A DNA stretch of 64,000 bases from Hyaloscypha bicolor E. Lineage: Eukaryota; Ascomycota; Leotiomycetes; Helotiales; Hyaloscyphaceae. Shown piece by piece: positions 23,286 through 34,828 of this stretch. Where the stretch lies: contig NW_020194685.1 of assembly GCF_002865645.1 (NCBI RefSeq), positions 1,502,807 through 1,566,806 of the forward strand, in the 5' to 3' direction. The number at the start of each line of letters is the position of its first letter. The stretch's first letter is position 1. Made by a program: the position numbers and the translations under genes. The notes beneath the pieces are model-generated. The model ran no database searches. It was not told where the DNA came from and saw only the letters and a program-made list of their open reading frames with translations.

Positions 23286-24670
23286 ACGTTCTCGCCATGA
23301 GATAATGGATTCTCAAGGATAGTGGGGCTCTCGAGCGGATAGTTATAGACTATTCGGGTCTACGTGGTGTTGCTTCGGAGAAATCAGGCACAGATCTAGA
23401 TTTCAAAAAACATCGGGGCTCAAGAGCGTTAAGGTTTGCTGAGATAGAAAATCGGAACAGAGTTCGATTTGCTTTCAAGACACCCAAGGGGCTAGCGTTA
23501 AGATGGCTTATGAATCAAGGGTCATGATATGCTGGACCGATATAACTTGCATCAGAGGCAATCAAGGGGAGCACCATAACTACTGTCTCTTATGCCATGT
23601 GCTCCCCAATTCACGAGTTCACGATAAGCCACTACTTCGCGAAGTCACGACCCCTCATCTGCATCCCATCATCCCAATCCACATCGTCCGTGCAGCTTCC
23701 CATGCCACCGTCTGTGTCCAAGTCCGAGTCATTCACAGCGTCTGTGCCACTGAAAGATGGGATCGTCCGGCGGCTCAGCGAAGACCGTGGAGTTCGGACG
23801 ACGCGGTGATCGAGCACGGCCGAGGTCGATGGTGTTTTCAACCCAAGTTGAGGTCTAGAATCGGGGAATTTGACGACATTAAAGCGACGGTATGGGGCAC
23901 CAAGTCTGACGTCCTACCAGATGTTTGTCCTCGATTCTCATCGAGAATTAAAATACGCTGCAGCGACGCTTCCATCTCTCAATTCCAGACCTGGAGCTCC
24001 GCATACTTCAGAATCCAAGGTACAGTTCCGCAGAGCTAGAAAGATCAGGTTGAGGCATTGTGCCACCTTTCTTGGCTGGAGCTTGCCACTTTGTAGAAGC
24101 ATCGAAGGGCCGTGGAAGATTCGGTTTCGATCTGTTTCATTGCCGAGGATGTGTCAGCTGCTCTTCAGCCACACTTCGACCTCCATCTATATCACCAAAG
24201 CTTTCCTCACGGCAGCCAATTGATGCCCGAATTCTCAAAGATAGGCTACGCTCATTTAACTAGTTTGGCAATGAGAAACTCAAATCTGGTGCTGCTGGAG
24301 GTGGTTGATCGAGCTGGGAGACCAAGTCTGCCTGTTAATGGTGATCAGAACCCCTTCCATCAGGGTACAAGTCGCGAGCGGAATGAGCCTATTAGCAGAG
24401 CCTGATGCATCGAGTTTCGATCATCAAAGTCTGCCTGTTGGTTCCTTATACGCAGGAGGAAACCCTTGCTCCTCCCCGCTCATCGTTCCCCGCACCTCAA
24501 ATGGAGCGGCTATATTCTTTCGCGAGTCTCCTGATCACAAGAAAGGGCTGAAATCAGCTAGAGGATATCACAATTTCTTGGAGATGCTCAGAAGCCTCAG
24601 AGAATTTGACCCGGAGCCTTAGTATTCTTGCTTCAGTTTGCAGGTCTCATCGCCTTTCCGTCTGGCCAAG
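23286..24670. other. Region with scattered coding-like scraps
   Basis: A minus-strand frame at 23841-23632 reads like an acidic protein C-terminus (GTDAVNDSDLDTDGGMG). Plus-strand frames at 23870-24405 are coding-like in parts but shift frame repeatedly. No domain was recognised. Probably one or two decayed accessory genes. Confidence 0.3.
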
Positions 24671-25127
24671 CAGTGTGTCAAAAAAGTAATCAAGGTATTC
24701 CGAATATTCATGAATATTCATGATTAGCTTGAATAGAATATAATTACCGCAATGCTTAAATAATTTGATTAGATTAGAATATATAATCATGAATATTCAT
24801 GAATACTTTGATTACTCTGCACGTGACTATGGCACGTGATACGCTGGCCTAATTAAGTAGAGATCCCGCTCTAGTGTCGCCTTAGCGCCACCTCGCTGCC
24901 TAATTAGTGGGTCGAAAGCCTTGCAAAGACGATGCTAGATCGGGAGCCATACCTAATTAGGTTAGTATATCACGTGCAATAGTCACGTGTATAGTAATCA
25001 AAATATTCATGAATATTCATGATTACCTTAATTAGAATCTGATTAGAATATAATTAATGGGTATTTTTGATGAATAGATTAGATTACTAGCCAGTATTCT
25101 AATCTAATCTATTCATTTGACACACTG
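24671..25127. mobile_element. Non-autonomous hAT element (MITE), copy 2, upstream of the P450
   Basis: The 457-bp element has the same 12-bp terminal repeats as the copy at 14313-14878 (CAGTGTGTCAAA and its reverse complement) and a perfect 8-bp target duplication, TGGCCAAG, at 24663-24670 and 25128-25135. The core shares the CACGTGA boxes, GCCTAATTAA/G, CGCTCTAG and TAGCGCCA segments with copy 1. Its subterminal arrays differ: here they are ATTCATGAATATTCATGA and GATTAG/GAATAG repeats instead of ACTCAT/GAGTAG. There is no transposase ORF. It ends 15 bases before the start codon of the cytochrome P450 gene, so it must supply or displace most of that gene's proximal promoter. Confidence 0.88.
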
Positions 25128-25142
25128 TGGCCAAGTCAGATC

Positions 25143-26896
25143 ATGGCTTCCCTTGATCTCATTTCGTGGCTATGGCAGCACCCGCTTTTCGGTGGGGCAT
25201 TATTAGTGCTTTCATTTCTGCTCCAGAATTGGCTGAAGCCAGGATTACGATCCATACCTGGCCCTTGGCTTGCAAAATTCTCTAATATATGGCGATACCA
25301 CGATGTCGCGAAAGGTCGACCAGACATCACCCTTTATAAACTGCATCAGAAATATGGAGACTATGTTCGACTGGGACCAACAGCAGTCAGTGTCAAGAAC
25401 ATACAAGTTTTGAAGACAATTTATGGCATCAATTCGGGGTATGCAAAGGTAACATCTATGTTCTTTAGTTTGGACGTCCAAAGCTAACATTGAGGATAGA
25501 GTTCATTCTACAGAGTGCAGCAACAATTGGCTAATGGGAAACCGACTGTCACTTTATTTACATCCCTGGATGAGGACTTCCATGCTTCCATCAAGAAACC
25601 CATCTCGTCAGCCTACTCAATGACAACACTTACGGAGTTTGAACCTTTTGTCAACAGGACCATTCAAGCTCTGGTAACACAGTTGGACGAGCTCTTTGTT
25701 AAGCCAGGGCTACCTTGTAATATTGCTACCTGGCTTCAATATTGTAAAGTTCCCTCATCGTGTGACATACTCAAGCTTACCAGAATGTAGACGCGTTTGA
25801 TACTATCGGAGAGCTCACATTCAGCAAGTCTTTGGGCTTTCTCGAGCAAGGCCAAGACATAGATGGCATCATCGCAGCATTGGAGAAGACTTTCGATTAC
25901 AGCGGCAAAGTATGTCTCAGAAACCTTGTCACCACCCTCCAGCTGACCAAGATTATAGATAGGTCAAATGCCATGGCTCGACTACGTCTTCGTCAAGAAC
26001 CCCATCCGAGCCAAGCTCTTCGGCACCAAAACAACGCCAGTCGCAAAATTCGCAAGAGATCGACTGGATGAACGCCTCAACACCAACGAGAAGATATCGA
26101 AATCCCTCAAGCAACCGAAAGATTTCCTAACACGCTTTCTCGAAGCCAAAACCATACATCCTGACATCGTAGACGACAAACAAGTCTTCTCCTACACGGT
26201 AACAAACATGTTTGCAGGTTCAGACACAACGGCAATCTCACTCCGGGCGGTCCTTTATTATACTCTCAAAAATCCACCAGTTCTCGCCCGCTTGAACACT
26301 GAGCTCTCGACTGCCTTTGCAGAAGGAAAGTTGAGTTTTCCTATGACTTGGAAGCAATCCCAATCCCTCCCGTATCTTGATGCTGTTATCAAAGAAGCGC
26401 TCCGTCTCCATCCTGCTGTCGGTCTTCCACTTGAACGTCTCGTCCCTGCTCCTGGCCTTCAACTCCCAAATGGCCCATCCCTCCCGGCAGGCACGATCAT
26501 TGGGGCTTCGCCATGGATAATCCACCGAGACGAGAGCATTTTTGGTGCAGAGGCAAATGAGTTTAATCCCGATCGCTGGCTGCGAAAGGAAGGAGAGACA
26601 GAGACCCGGTTCAAGGCCAGGGCAGGGGGAATGATCAGAGCTACGTTTACATTCGGGGCGGGGAGTAGGACGTGTATTGGGAAGAACGTTAGCTTGTTGG
26701 AGATTTATAAGGTTATACCTTCGTTGTTTTGGAGGTATGAGGTGAGTTGGTACTTACTAAAGTGAAGGGGGATGTTCGCTAACGGGATGAGCAGATTAGG
26801 TTGAAGGATCCTGAGAAGGAGTGGGAGTTGATCAATGCGTGGTTTGTGAGGCAGAAGGGCATGGATGTCTACTTGACGCTGCGGGAGGATAGGTAA
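25143..26896 (+). CDS. Cytochrome P450 monooxygenase (pisatin-demethylase-like)
   Basis: Five exons (25143-25448, 25500-25743, 25791-25909, 25959-26741, 26795-26896) join through GT-AG introns of 47-53 nt to a 517-aa protein. An N-terminal membrane anchor (FGGALLVLSFLLQNWL) is followed by the proline hinge (SIPGPWLAKF). The I-helix oxygen-binding motif is AGSDTT, the K-helix motif is EALR, the meander has FNPDRWL, and the heme loop is FGAGSRTCIG with the cysteine thiolate ligand. All catalytic residues are present. The family performs NADPH-P450-reductase-dependent oxidation of lipophilic compounds at the ER. Relatives of this shape include pisatin demethylase and fungal benzoate hydroxylase-like enzymes, so a detoxification or secondary-metabolite role is likely, but the substrate is unknown. 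A hAT MITE sits immediately upstream. Confidence 0.93.
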
Positions 26897-27149
26897 TAGA
26901 AAATGTTAAGTTCGATCCTTTTGATTACTCTCGGGTTTCTGTTCTAGTAAGAATTGGAAGTGTAGATGCCAGAAGAGAAAAAGGAACTCACCCATGGTCC
27001 GTCCCGCAACTAGAGCCACATATCACATATTGCATTCCTTTTTCAGCCAACTTATTCTATTTCTTTCCACTGTCCGCTCTACTTTCGTCCAGTCACCTGT
27101 TCTCTCATCACATCTGCCTTTCGCGAACAAATCGATGAAGATGGCGTCA

Positions 27150-27880
27150 ACGACGTGACGCGATTAGCTTCTGCCGTTTCAAGGACCTGCCCCATGAGAT
27201 TCGGCACCAGGTATGTTCAATTCTCCAAGCTCAATTTTTATCTCCAAGGTGTTTGGCAAGATATGTCTTCTCTTTAGACATAGCCTTAACAAGAAAACAC
27301 CACCCAAGCATTTTTCCAACCGCGACAACTCTTCCCAATCTGGTAATGTTGACTTCGAGATCACCAGATATGGCACGGCACGGCACCACCGAGCTACGCC
27401 TTATCAAGCTCCATCCTCACCGGTCGAAGAGCTTCCACATAAAATTAGCAACTCCTGTTGCGCTAGTCTGCCAGGAGTCGCGCGAGGAAGTTGGGAGATT
27501 GTACTCAATCTGTTTCGGAACAGCTACCGATCCAGGGTACATCCGATTTTGCTACGACATCGACATCTTGTATCTGAATACCTATGCCCCCGTCAATGAA
27601 CAACGGAAAGATGTCCTTTCCGTCAAGAACCTCGCGTACGGCGACAACTTACTCTTTTCTCGCAATTTCGATACGTCTCGGACAACACATCTCTGCAATG
27701 CCCGCTCTGCAAAGAAAGATTCTCATTTATGACTCCTCGGATTGGAGAAATGTGGTGTGCATGGAAGGGAGCAGGGTCGAAATCTGGAGGAGGAGCCGAT
27801 GGGGCTCCGCGAGACTATGGAGTTCTTGGCTGGTTGGATGCTGCTCCATTTTCGGCGCGGAATCTGCGAAATAAATAGCA
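27150..27880 (+). pseudogene. 2EXR-domain gene remnant
   Basis: Begins with RFKDLPHEIRHQ, the start of a 2EXR domain, followed by a possible intron donor. Later blocks are LATPVALVCQESREEVGRLY, SICFGTATDPGYIRFCYDID and ILYLN, which correspond to the second half of the domain in the other two copies. The conserved Trp segment after EIR is missing or out of frame, and another frameshift occurs at about 27690, before ILIYDSSDWRNVVCMEG. It lies between the P450 and another 2EXR copy. Confidence 0.6.
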
Positions 27881-28473
27881 GAAATTGCCAAAGCGGGACT
27901 TCGAGATAATGTTCGGAGCGAGGAAGTCAATGGAGAGACGCTGCTGGCCTCGGCAGGGCTGGTCAGCCCTGCTGAATCCCGCCGTTGATATTCTGGAAGA
28001 GAGGGCTAGAGACGGAAATTAACAGCATTGAGCAAGGTATGCACAGGACTAGGTAATTCAAAGATTAGGGGGACTGAGAGTGTGCCGTCCACGTTTGCAG
28101 GTCTGGATATAGTGCCAAAGTAAGGATTCTGAGTTATGTGGGTGCCCGAACAAGCTGGACTCTGCTGAGGCGGAGGTTGTAGAAAAGAAATGCAATTTCT
28201 GGTTTCACTTCAACTGTTCTGTCTCTCTGATGCACTGTAAGTAAACTTCTTTTCAAGGTTCGAGCATTCTCCTGGTTTCAACAAGCACGACTCGTTCGCT
28301 GTAGTTGTGCTGAGGGGAAGCCACGCTGGTGCCTCCTTCGCGAGATCAACGTCCACAGCCCCGCCTCACTCATTCTCTTCCACCTTCTCATCATCACCTC
28401 CGAACCCCCGGGTTCGACGGTGTCTTGAGTTCCTCAATTCTGATTGTTCTCGACAGGATTTGAACAATCCAAG

Positions 28474-29318
28474 ATGCCTCGACCGATGAGGAGGGCTCGT
28501 CGAAGCAAGAAGTCCGCGCCCGAAGGTCCTAAGTTCTCGCTCTTTCCCAAGCTACCGACAGAGATCCGAGCAATCATATGGAAGCTGACGCTCGAGCCTC
28601 GTGTTGTCGAACTGGCACGTTATCCTGATGCTGGATTCCGAGCCCTCGTCAGTAACCCCCCAGCACTTCAAGTGTCCCGCGATTCTCGCGCCGCAATCAT
28701 CCAACTGTACCCACTCTGTTTCGGTACATATTGGTATCCTCCTACTACACGCTTTAACTACGCGCTGGATACCATATACCTGGACTATGGCATCCTCCAC
28801 GAACTTGCGTTCTTCTTCGCCATTCTCAACCAATCCGAACTCTCCCAAATCCGTTATCTAGCCTTCGATATGTCATTATTCATCGACGAAGGTACATTTC
28901 CGTGGGAGACAACGGTACCTATCAAGAAACGCTATCGGGAGGACTCGAACGTGTTGTCAATGTACTGCCTAAGTTAGAACAATTGACTGAGGTGCATGAT
29001 ATGCGCGTGTGGGCAGAGCATTGTCTTTGGTTTCCGGAGAAGGATAGTCTCTATAGCAACGGAGGTCAGATTAAATTCTCCAAAGAGCTTCCTCTTCGTC
29101 TTCAGAACCGAGAGCTTCAGATCAATCCCGATCTTCCTGCTCCCTCGGAACATTTCAAAGCCTGGGGACTCAAGAGTCACAAAGTCGTATTTGGCTTGAG
29201 GAAGGAATGGACAGTGGGTCCTGGTGAGCCCGAAAATCCCAACTGGAGGACGGGGTTGCATCGTGAGAGTGGATTTTCCAACGGCGTTTATGGAGGAAGA
29301 TTCGTCGACTTGACATAA
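28474..29318 (+). pseudogene. 2EXR-domain gene with a frameshift (or a 35-nt intron)
   Basis: From the ATG at 28474 the protein reads a basic N-tail (RRARRSKKSAP), then the 2EXR signature FSLFPKLPTEIRAIIWKLTL with PRVVELARY, then ALQVSRDSRAAIIQLYPLCF. After LFIDEG (about 28890) the frame must shift by one to continue as TYQETLSGGLERVVNVLPKL and so on to the stop at 29316-29318. A 35-nt GT-AG segment (GTACAT to CAAG) would restore the frame, but it is shorter than any other intron here and would delete residues that align with the paralogue at 22362-23285. A 1-nt deletion in the genome or in the assembly is more likely. Function of the family is unknown. Confidence 0.65.
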
Positions 29319-30062
29319 TGGTATCTTGTTCTTGAGTCAACGAAAACTGCCAGGTCCACCGAGAATCGGGTAAGTAAGCCTCGACCTACTTCTTTTCTTG
29401 TTTGTGTCTAACAGAATTGTAGTGCTATCTTGTTCAGGAGTCAGTTAACACTAGAAAAATTACCAACCTTTTGCTATCGCTCTTCCCTAGTTGCAATGTA
29501 AGCATATATTCTGTTCAAATCCCTACGAAGCCATTCAGCAAGCTTATCTTCTGTAAGCTGTCTTGTGTAACGGCATTTTACTCGATCTTGTTCACTAATC
29601 GCGAGCTCGCAATACCATACCAAAATGGAGCATGTGATAGCTTATACAACATATCGCATGCTAGTCCTCGGCGGAAAGGGAATTTGCAGGCCACCCTTGA
29701 GCATCCGCCCTAATTTAGCAGCATAAGCCTTGAGGGAGTCAGCTCTACCTGCCGCCGTGTTCATGGTTTCAGTCTAGAACAAATGCATGCCGCTCACTGA
29801 TGAATAACCACTTTTCATTCGCATGTGAAGCGTAAGATCAGTGTAAGAAATTCGGTTCTATGATATATTACTCTTTTTATTATGCCGGCACTCAGGATGC
29901 AGTGCAAGCCCAGAACCCCAATTGCACATCCAAATTGATTCATCCAGACCAATTCTCTCTAACCCCTTACTCGCTAAACCCTGAACACCCATCCTTTTCC
30001 AACCCCACTACACCCTGTATTCCAAATCCAGGCAAAGGATCAAGCTCGAAAGAAGCCGCTAC
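29319..30062. other. Intergenic between convergent genes
   Basis: No gene. A short imperfect repeat of TATCTTGTTC(T/A)(T/G)GAGTCA occurs at about 29321 and 29430. Confidence 0.4.
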
Positions 30063-31919
30063 CTAGATAGCAAACTTACTCCTTGCTCTCAACTTGGCGC
30101 CATAGATCCACAGCACAAACATCCCAATAATACCGATTACACTCAATCCACCCAACACGCTAACACCTTTGCCAACCCCAAGATTGATGAACAGCGGTCT
30201 CCCAAACAGAATGGAACCACAAGCAAACGCAGACCTCAAGAAATCGTTACCTGCGAACAGTGAAGCGGCGTATTGAGGATATGAAAGCGGGACGTAGACG
30301 AAGATACATTGCATGACGACGAAGACAGAGGCTCCGTAGATCGTGATACCGATGGTGGGCGCGATCCAATGGATATCCGGTCTCGCAGTCCACCCAAACA
30401 TGAATAACCCAATGGTTGGACCGAAACAAGCGAAGAGCGCTGGCACGAGTCTCGACTCCTGGGCTCGCAGACCGTGCTTCATGATATCTGGGATCAGGAA
30501 GTAATGAAGATATGCGCAGTAAACCGCAATACCAATAAGACAGGCGACCAAGATACAAGTGAACACAACACCGATCATACCGAGTGAGAAGCCGTAGTAC
30601 ACAGGATAAACTAAAGGGAAAACCTCAAAAAAACTATAATATATCCCATAAATGATCGCAGTGTAGACGTTCACGAACGCGATTGCTGGGTCCTTGATCG
30701 TGATTTCGATCGGCTTGACGATTGCGTCGATGACAATCGCGCCGGGCTTCATATTCTTCTGGTCAATCTCAGACTGAGACTTGAGTCTGTTGTCGCCTGT
30801 GAGTTTTCGTAGGCGAGCGGCACGACGGAGAAGGATGTTGGGTGTTGATGTCTCGGGGAGGAGCAGGAACATGATTAGGAAGACGGGCCCGGCTGCCCAG
30901 AGGATCTCCCATAGTGACCATCTCCAACCCTTCGCGGTGACGGCAAAACCTGACAGCAATGGCCCAAGAGCTGGACCGCAGTAGGCTGCTGATACCCAGG
31001 CGACAAGTGCGTATGGCAGGTACAGGAGAGAGTACATGTCTTGCATTGTTGCGGCGCCGATGGCGAGACAGGGGGAGCCGAAGAAGCCTTGCAGGAAGCG
31101 TAGGACAAGGAGCCCTGCGAAGTTGTTTACCATGGCGGTTGGCAGGGAGAGGATGGTGAAAAGTGCCATTGTTGCTGCGTAGACGGGGGAACGGCCGATG
31201 ATGGGGATTTCGGAGAGAGGTGCCCAGAGGAGGGGGCCCATTCCGTAGGCCAGGACGTAGAGGGAGAGTGGTAAAGAGGCGTCGACGGGCTTCAAGTTCC
31301 ACTTTGCCATTACGCCAAGCTCGCTGGAGGTGTAGATTGCCGATCCGGTGTAGACTACGAAGGTGTACATGCAGATGATCAGAGAGACGACGAAACGCTT
31401 GCCATTGCTCCAGTTTTGGGGGTTGGCTGGGTCGTCGGTTGTGTACCAATCGACCAGGACCACTCCGTCTGCTGTCTTGATTGGCACGATTGGCTTTGTT
31501 TGTGTCCGTTCAATGGCGAGTTCTGCTTCGAGTTCGAGACGATCCTCGGTGTAAGGCACTGTTGACAAACGGCTTTTGGTTCGGCTGATGTTTAAAGCCA
31601 CCGGGTCTTCGTAAGGTCCTGGTTGTTGTGTCTCAGCCTTCTCTAAGTCCTCACTGACAGTGTTGGTCTCATCGGCGGTAGCTGACTCGTTGGATCCGTC
31701 ACTCGATCGCCGAGTCTTCTCCCGCGTTACTGTTCGTGATACCGGTGGTGATGATCGTGGAGCTTGCCCTTTCTCCTGGGAGGTAGTAGAATTTAGAACA
31801 GCGTTGTATGTCGCTGGTAATTCGAAACCTTCCATCTCTTCTGGATATTTCAAGAGTCTGTTCCTCGTGGCCCATCTAATAATTTGGCCCAACGGGGCTT
31901 CTCGAATAATCTCCGCCAT
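30063..31919 (-). CDS. MFS multidrug transporter, FLU1/benomyl-resistance type
   Basis: A single exon of 618 aa starting at the ATG at 31919. The cytosolic N-tail of about 175 residues is Ser/Thr/Glu-rich (likely phosphorylated) and is followed by the family segment WYTTDDPANPQNWSNGKRF and 12 predicted helices. DHA1 features: GSAIYTSSE, PLSEIPIIGRSPVY (motif A region), RFLQGFFGSPCLA, WRWSLWEILWAAG, and the C-terminal loop FVYVPLSYPQYAASLFAGND. These match Candida FLU1/Mdr1 and Botrytis-type drug transporters. The predicted role is proton-coupled efflux of fungicides or other toxic compounds at the plasma membrane. The frame is intact and the length is typical. Confidence 0.92.
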   Translation of the reverse strand: MAEIIREAPLGQIIRWATRNRLLKYPEEMEGFELPATYNAVLNSTTSQEKGQAPRSSPPVSRTVTREKTRRSSDGSNESATADETNTVSEDLEKAETQQPGPYEDPVALNISRTKSRLSTVPYTEDRLELEAELAIERTQTKPIVPIKTADGVVLVDWYTTDDPANPQNWSNGKRFVVSLIICMYTFVVYTGSAIYTSSELGVMAKWNLKPVDASLPLSLYVLAYGMGPLLWAPLSEIPIIGRSPVYAATMALFTILSLPTAMVNNFAGLLVLRFLQGFFGSPCLAIGAATMQDMYSLLYLPYALVAWVSAAYCGPALGPLLSGFAVTAKGWRWSLWEILWAAGPVFLIMFLLLPETSTPNILLRRAARLRKLTGDNRLKSQSEIDQKNMKPGAIVIDAIVKPIEITIKDPAIAFVNVYTAIIYGIYYSFFEVFPLVYPVYYGFSLGMIGVVFTCILVACLIGIAVYCAYLHYFLIPDIMKHGLRAQESRLVPALFACFGPTIGLFMFGWTARPDIHWIAPTIGITIYGASVFVVMQCIFVYVPLSYPQYAASLFAGNDFLRSAFACGSILFGRPLFINLGVGKGVSVLGGLSVIGIIGMFVLWIYGAKLRARSKFAI

Positions 31920-33082
31920 GGTATCGTGTGTACAGAGAGCTTGTGGGATAGGCGCAGAGGGGTATCGTTGAGCAAAAGGAAGTATCGAAAGGCTGAGCTC
32001 AAATCAAGGCGGAAGCTTCAAGGGCGTAGCACAAGAACGCACACAAGAGCAGATGGATCGAATGAAGAATGAAGAACAACTTACTGGGACACCAGACAGC
32101 ATATATACTTCATTGATAGACAACTATTGCCCGTCTGACATGGGAGCTGTGATCTGGTAGCTTGGACCCTGGACCTGACAAACGCACGTAGGCACTTAAT
32201 TCCGTTTCTAATCAATTTCGATGGCTTTCACTCGTTGTCCACCTGGCACAGCGCACTGACCATTACTAACACAGGCCGTGTCCGTACTTGAAGGCCAAAG
32301 AAAGCCGACCTCTCATGCGGAGTAGGGAGGTGGTTGGGGACAGCTAAAAGCCTATCTGCGGACGAAAGCACGGTGGCGCTCGCCAAGTGCCTGTTAAAAT
32401 CCGATGAAATTGGGAGGACAAAGCAAGTTGCTGATTAATTCCGTGCGACAACCATGATGTACAGTAAGCTGTGACGTATGAGAGGCTCTTGCAGGGCAGC
32501 TTTTGGCACCACCAGCTGCGATCGCATTCGTGATTCGCTGCACCATGAACAGAAAGACTCACCGTTTCGCATGTCCAAGTCGTGATTACTGAGCCTCGTT
32601 GTGCTTTGAAACGCTTGGGACAATGGCGGGATCGAATCGGATGTACATTGGCCCACCGCCGGCTTTCGGTCGAACTTGGAATCACGAGAAGTGACCCTGC
32701 AATCTCGTAATTACCCACTTGGCTACTTCTTTCAGTGGAGTTCTGAGGTGAGTTGTTGAAAAATGGCATTTAGAAATCACGACGTTGACTCGCTTCAGCG
32801 ATGTAGACAAAATTTCCGAATCTGGGCATTGGTACACGTGCACGTGAGAACCTTACTTGACATTTTAACGAGATAGCATAGTGGATTCATGTTAAATTTT
32901 TTTTACGAGAAGCCTTTCCCAACTTGGGGTTGCTGTATCACTATCCCTTGAGAAGGAGAGCATTGTAACTAATCACGAGAGATCACGTGGTGCAGATATA
33001 TCCAGGTTTCAAACACAAGTTTCTAACCTGCGACTCAGAGATTCTAAATACATACTCTGTATATGTGCATTATACCACCAGC
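31920..33082. other. Promoter region of the MFS gene and 3' flank of the cupin gene
   Basis: No supported gene. A 141-aa minus-strand ORF at 32344-32769 starts with ATG but has no domain or coding character that I trust. Confidence 0.4.
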
Positions 33083-33601
33083 TCACACCCCGGCATGCTT
33101 CACAGGAAAGAAAGCCTCGTCCAACACCTTCCCATCCTTCATCACCACCTTCTCGGCTGGCAACATGACAAACAGCATCCGGCACCATTTATCCGACTTA
33201 TTGAGCCAAGAATGAATCGTCCCCATCTGCACCATCATTTCTCCCTCCTTGATAGTCTTCTCTACCCCATCATCTAGTCTCGCAACGATCTCACCCTTCA
33301 AAACGACCATGTAATCCACGGTCACGGTTCTGTGGAATGGACTCTCGGCACCTGGCGGCATATCTGAAGTGCCAAAATATGACCCTTTTGGCCCTGGGCG
33401 AGGGATGGTGGTTGTGATGAGTGAGGGAAGTTCGCCCGTGTTGGAGGCAGGTTCGGAATCGGTTGTGAAGAGGGTTGTGAATTGACCTGAATTAAGACCA
33501 AAGGGACCGAACAAAGGCGCCTCCGTATCTCGAGAGAAGACCGACTTCCCTTCTTCATTGTGGGAGGCAATGACGATGCGAGGAGGTGGAAGTGGAGCCA
33601 T
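33083..33601 (-). CDS. Small cupin-domain protein
   Basis: A single exon of 172 aa; the start is the ATG followed by APLPPPRIVIASHNEEGKS. The upstream open frame has no ATG. The cupin fold is visible at about residues 88-160: SPFHRTVTVDYMVVLKGE, then DDGVEKTIKEGEMMVQMGTI, then HSWLNKSDKWCRMLFVMLPA. This gives the two cupin motifs with one His in motif 1 (FHRT) and one in motif 2 (HSW); the usual second His of motif 1 is replaced, so metal binding may differ. Similar small fungal cupins are uncharacterised or lie near secondary-metabolism genes. Enzymatic activity cannot be assigned. Confidence 0.82.
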   Translation of the reverse strand: MAPLPPPRIVIASHNEEGKSVFSRDTEAPLFGPFGLNSGQFTTLFTTDSEPASNTGELPSLITTTIPRPGPKGSYFGTSDMPPGAESPFHRTVTVDYMVVLKGEIVARLDDGVEKTIKEGEMMVQMGTIHSWLNKSDKWCRMLFVMLPAEKVVMKDGKVLDEAFFPVKHAGV

Positions 33602-34828
33602 GTTGATTGATTGAATTTGTTTAAGAGGTTGAAGAGGTTGAAGCTGCTTTGAGAATGAGGCTGGTTGATTGAAGGTAGAGTATTGAGTGCTGAATGAACC
33701 CAATGTGGGAGATCACTTTGATACTTATATCCAGTTTATCCAAGGCCCAATCTCCACGATCTTTTGCATCAACTTGGAGCCGGACCGGACTTACACTGGG
33801 GATAGCATCATCGAGAGCCGGATTGAGGCACAGCTCGTGACTGCTTCACGGCTGGCAATCACGCTTACAACGTATTTGCATTAATCCGGATCCCGCATCC
33901 CACAAGTTGCCGAGCCGAGCTTGATCAGAAGCGTCGAAGAAACCCGGGGAGGCCAATCACAAGCGCTCGCTGATTTCTACCCCTGAATTGCCGAACCGGC
34001 TTAAATCCGACCGGTCGACCTTTCTTCTCACGACTTCATCTAACTCGCACACTATCAGCCTCCGAAGTAAGCGGGCCCGATTCAATACTGGTTTGAGTCT
34101 CCTTATACCTTCTTGGATCTCGTTTATCCCAATTACCCTCAACTGGAACGGTAGCCTTTCCACCAATGAATTCGCTTGCTCTACTCCCGGCACCCATTTT
34201 TGAACTTCTAATCGTCAGATGATATGGTTTTGACAATAACAAGCCTCCCCTGTGCAGCCAACTCTCATCAAGGCGATATCTTCCGGAAGGAATGACACAA
34301 TCAATTCCTTCTCAACCTCAGATGAAGAACTACCCCTAGCATCCACCCCGTGTGTCCATTTCTGAAATACCTCCGCAGACGCAAGAACAAACCATCCGAG
34401 GGATAAAGAACCCGCTATATTCGTCCTCCTTATATAGGAATTGATCGGGGGCCTTCTCCTAGCTACAACCCAACTTCTTCTCGGATATGGGGTTCTATGT
34501 GACAGAAGGGGCTTTTGTGGTGTAGAGTACGCGTTTGCGTGAGTATGAAAATGGCAGTGCTTCGTATTCATGAAAGCCCATGGATTGCGCTTGGAAGCCA
34601 TCAAGGGAAAAAAAGGAAACTTGTAAAAGAAGAAATGAAACATGCCGAGTGTGAAAATGGCTCATGGAAGTGTGTTTCCATCTCCCCAATGATTCGAATT
34701 GTCCCAACCGAGAGCGTACCATGATGGCGCTATGGAGCGAGTATTTGGAGAGATTGTGTGCAGAAGCTCTTTTATGTTGATATGTTGTGAGATAGATCCG
34801 GGAAGTGCAAGCACTAAACACTGCGATG
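33602..34828. other. Intergenic with a coding-like, possibly duplicated fragment on the minus strand
   Basis: Minus-strand frames at 34643-34215 and 34193-33957 both contain a similar block: AEVFQKWTHGVDARGSSSSE in the first and EVQKWVPGVEQANSLVERL in the second. They lie about 200 bp apart and look like a tandem duplication of an unknown coding segment. There is no start, splice pattern or family I can defend. Short TATA-like sequence near 34432 (TATATAGG) might serve the upstream frame. Confidence 0.25.

Noticed and set aside
28890..28925. 35-nt intron that would repair the 2EXR frame at 28474-29318
   Set aside because: Too short compared with all other introns here (46 nt or more), and it would remove residues that align with the paralogue; a frameshift is simpler.
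32575..32660. Possible tRNA B-box (GGATCGAATC)
   Set aside because: No matching A box or cloverleaf around it.
32344..32769. 141-codon minus-strand ORF with ATG
   Set aside because: No domain, mixed composition, no neighbouring exon; likely chance frame in the MFS promoter.
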